Of a DNA stretch of 5,817 bases, positions 5,716 through 5,817 are shown piece by piece. Each line of letters opens with the position of its first letter. Positions within the stretch are counted from its first letter, which is position 1. The DNA is from Sulfitobacter sp. (GTDB lineage: Bacteria > Pseudomonadota > Alphaproteobacteria > Rhodobacterales > Rhodobacteraceae): assembly GCA_026421135.1 (NCBI GenBank), contig JAPKCR010000180.1:1-5817 (forward strand). The letters run 5' to 3'. The notes below the pieces were generated by a model, which searched no databases, was not told where the DNA came from, and saw nothing but the letters and a program-made list of their open reading frames with translations. The position numbers and the translations under genes were made by a program.

Positions 5716-5817
5716 GCAGCCTGTAGAAGTTCAGCGTTCCTATCTCGAAAGGAAAACGCAGGATATCTTACCTGGTTATCGATGAGGACAGGGCCGACGG
5801 GGGGCTAAAAATTTGCG

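Noticed and set aside
5729..5739. GTTC-AGC-GTTC direct repeat resembling an alphaproteobacterial LexA box
   Set aside because: The LexA box needs a 7-bp spacer; here it is 3 bp.
5716..5817. Possible gene start or end at the right edge
   Set aside because: On the plus strand the only ATG frame is 8 codons. On the minus strand two frames stay open to stops near the edge, but they are too short and featureless to call a gene end.

Overview
The window looks like a chromosomal segment of an alphaproteobacterium, most likely a Rhodobacteraceae (Roseobacter-group) member. The signs are a DUF1013/TrcR protein, a bacterial-type AspRS carrying the residue pattern of non-discriminating enzymes, an alphaproteobacterial type III PLP ornithine decarboxylase, CTTGAC-type -35 elements and a moderate GC content. 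A genus cannot be fixed from this sequence alone. There is no sign of a mobile element, phage, CRISPR array, tRNA or rRNA.

Layout. (1) Bases 1-93, minus strand: the first 31 codons of a secreted protein with a clear signal peptide, probably a T2-family ribonuclease. (2) Bases 94-222: a 129-bp divergent intergenic region with a good minus-strand promoter and an operator-like inverted repeat. (3) trcR (223-993, +), followed by a long hairpin terminator at 1051-1091. (4) A membrane-anchored endonuclease/exonuclease/phosphatase-family protein (1118-2218, +). (5) Bases 2219-2455: 237 bp without an annotated gene. It holds a 16-bp palindrome, a weak promoter candidate, two tiny upstream reading frames and a set of mutually exclusive hairpins just before the ornithine decarboxylase, and is a candidate regulatory leader of the speF type. 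(6) Ornithine/lysine decarboxylase (2456-3628, +), closed by a textbook terminator at 3654-3692. (7) aspS (3806-5656, +) with its own promoter candidate and a second textbook terminator at 5674-5715. (8) Bases 5716-5817: about 100 bp in which I see no convincing gene start or end.

The genes do not form one pathway. Hairpin terminators follow trcR, the decarboxylase and aspS, so these look like separate transcription units: a cell-cycle transcription factor, a putative membrane nuclease or phosphatase, an entry enzyme of polyamine synthesis and an essential tRNA synthetase. Three genes (EEP, decarboxylase, aspS) have open frames running upstream of the likely start. I moved each start downstream to an ATG with a good Shine-Dalgarno; for the EEP gene and aspS the longer frame would run through the terminator of the preceding gene.

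The part most worth following up is the decarboxylase leader (about 2272-2455). The 25-30-residue insertion in the GAD domain of AspRS is the second.
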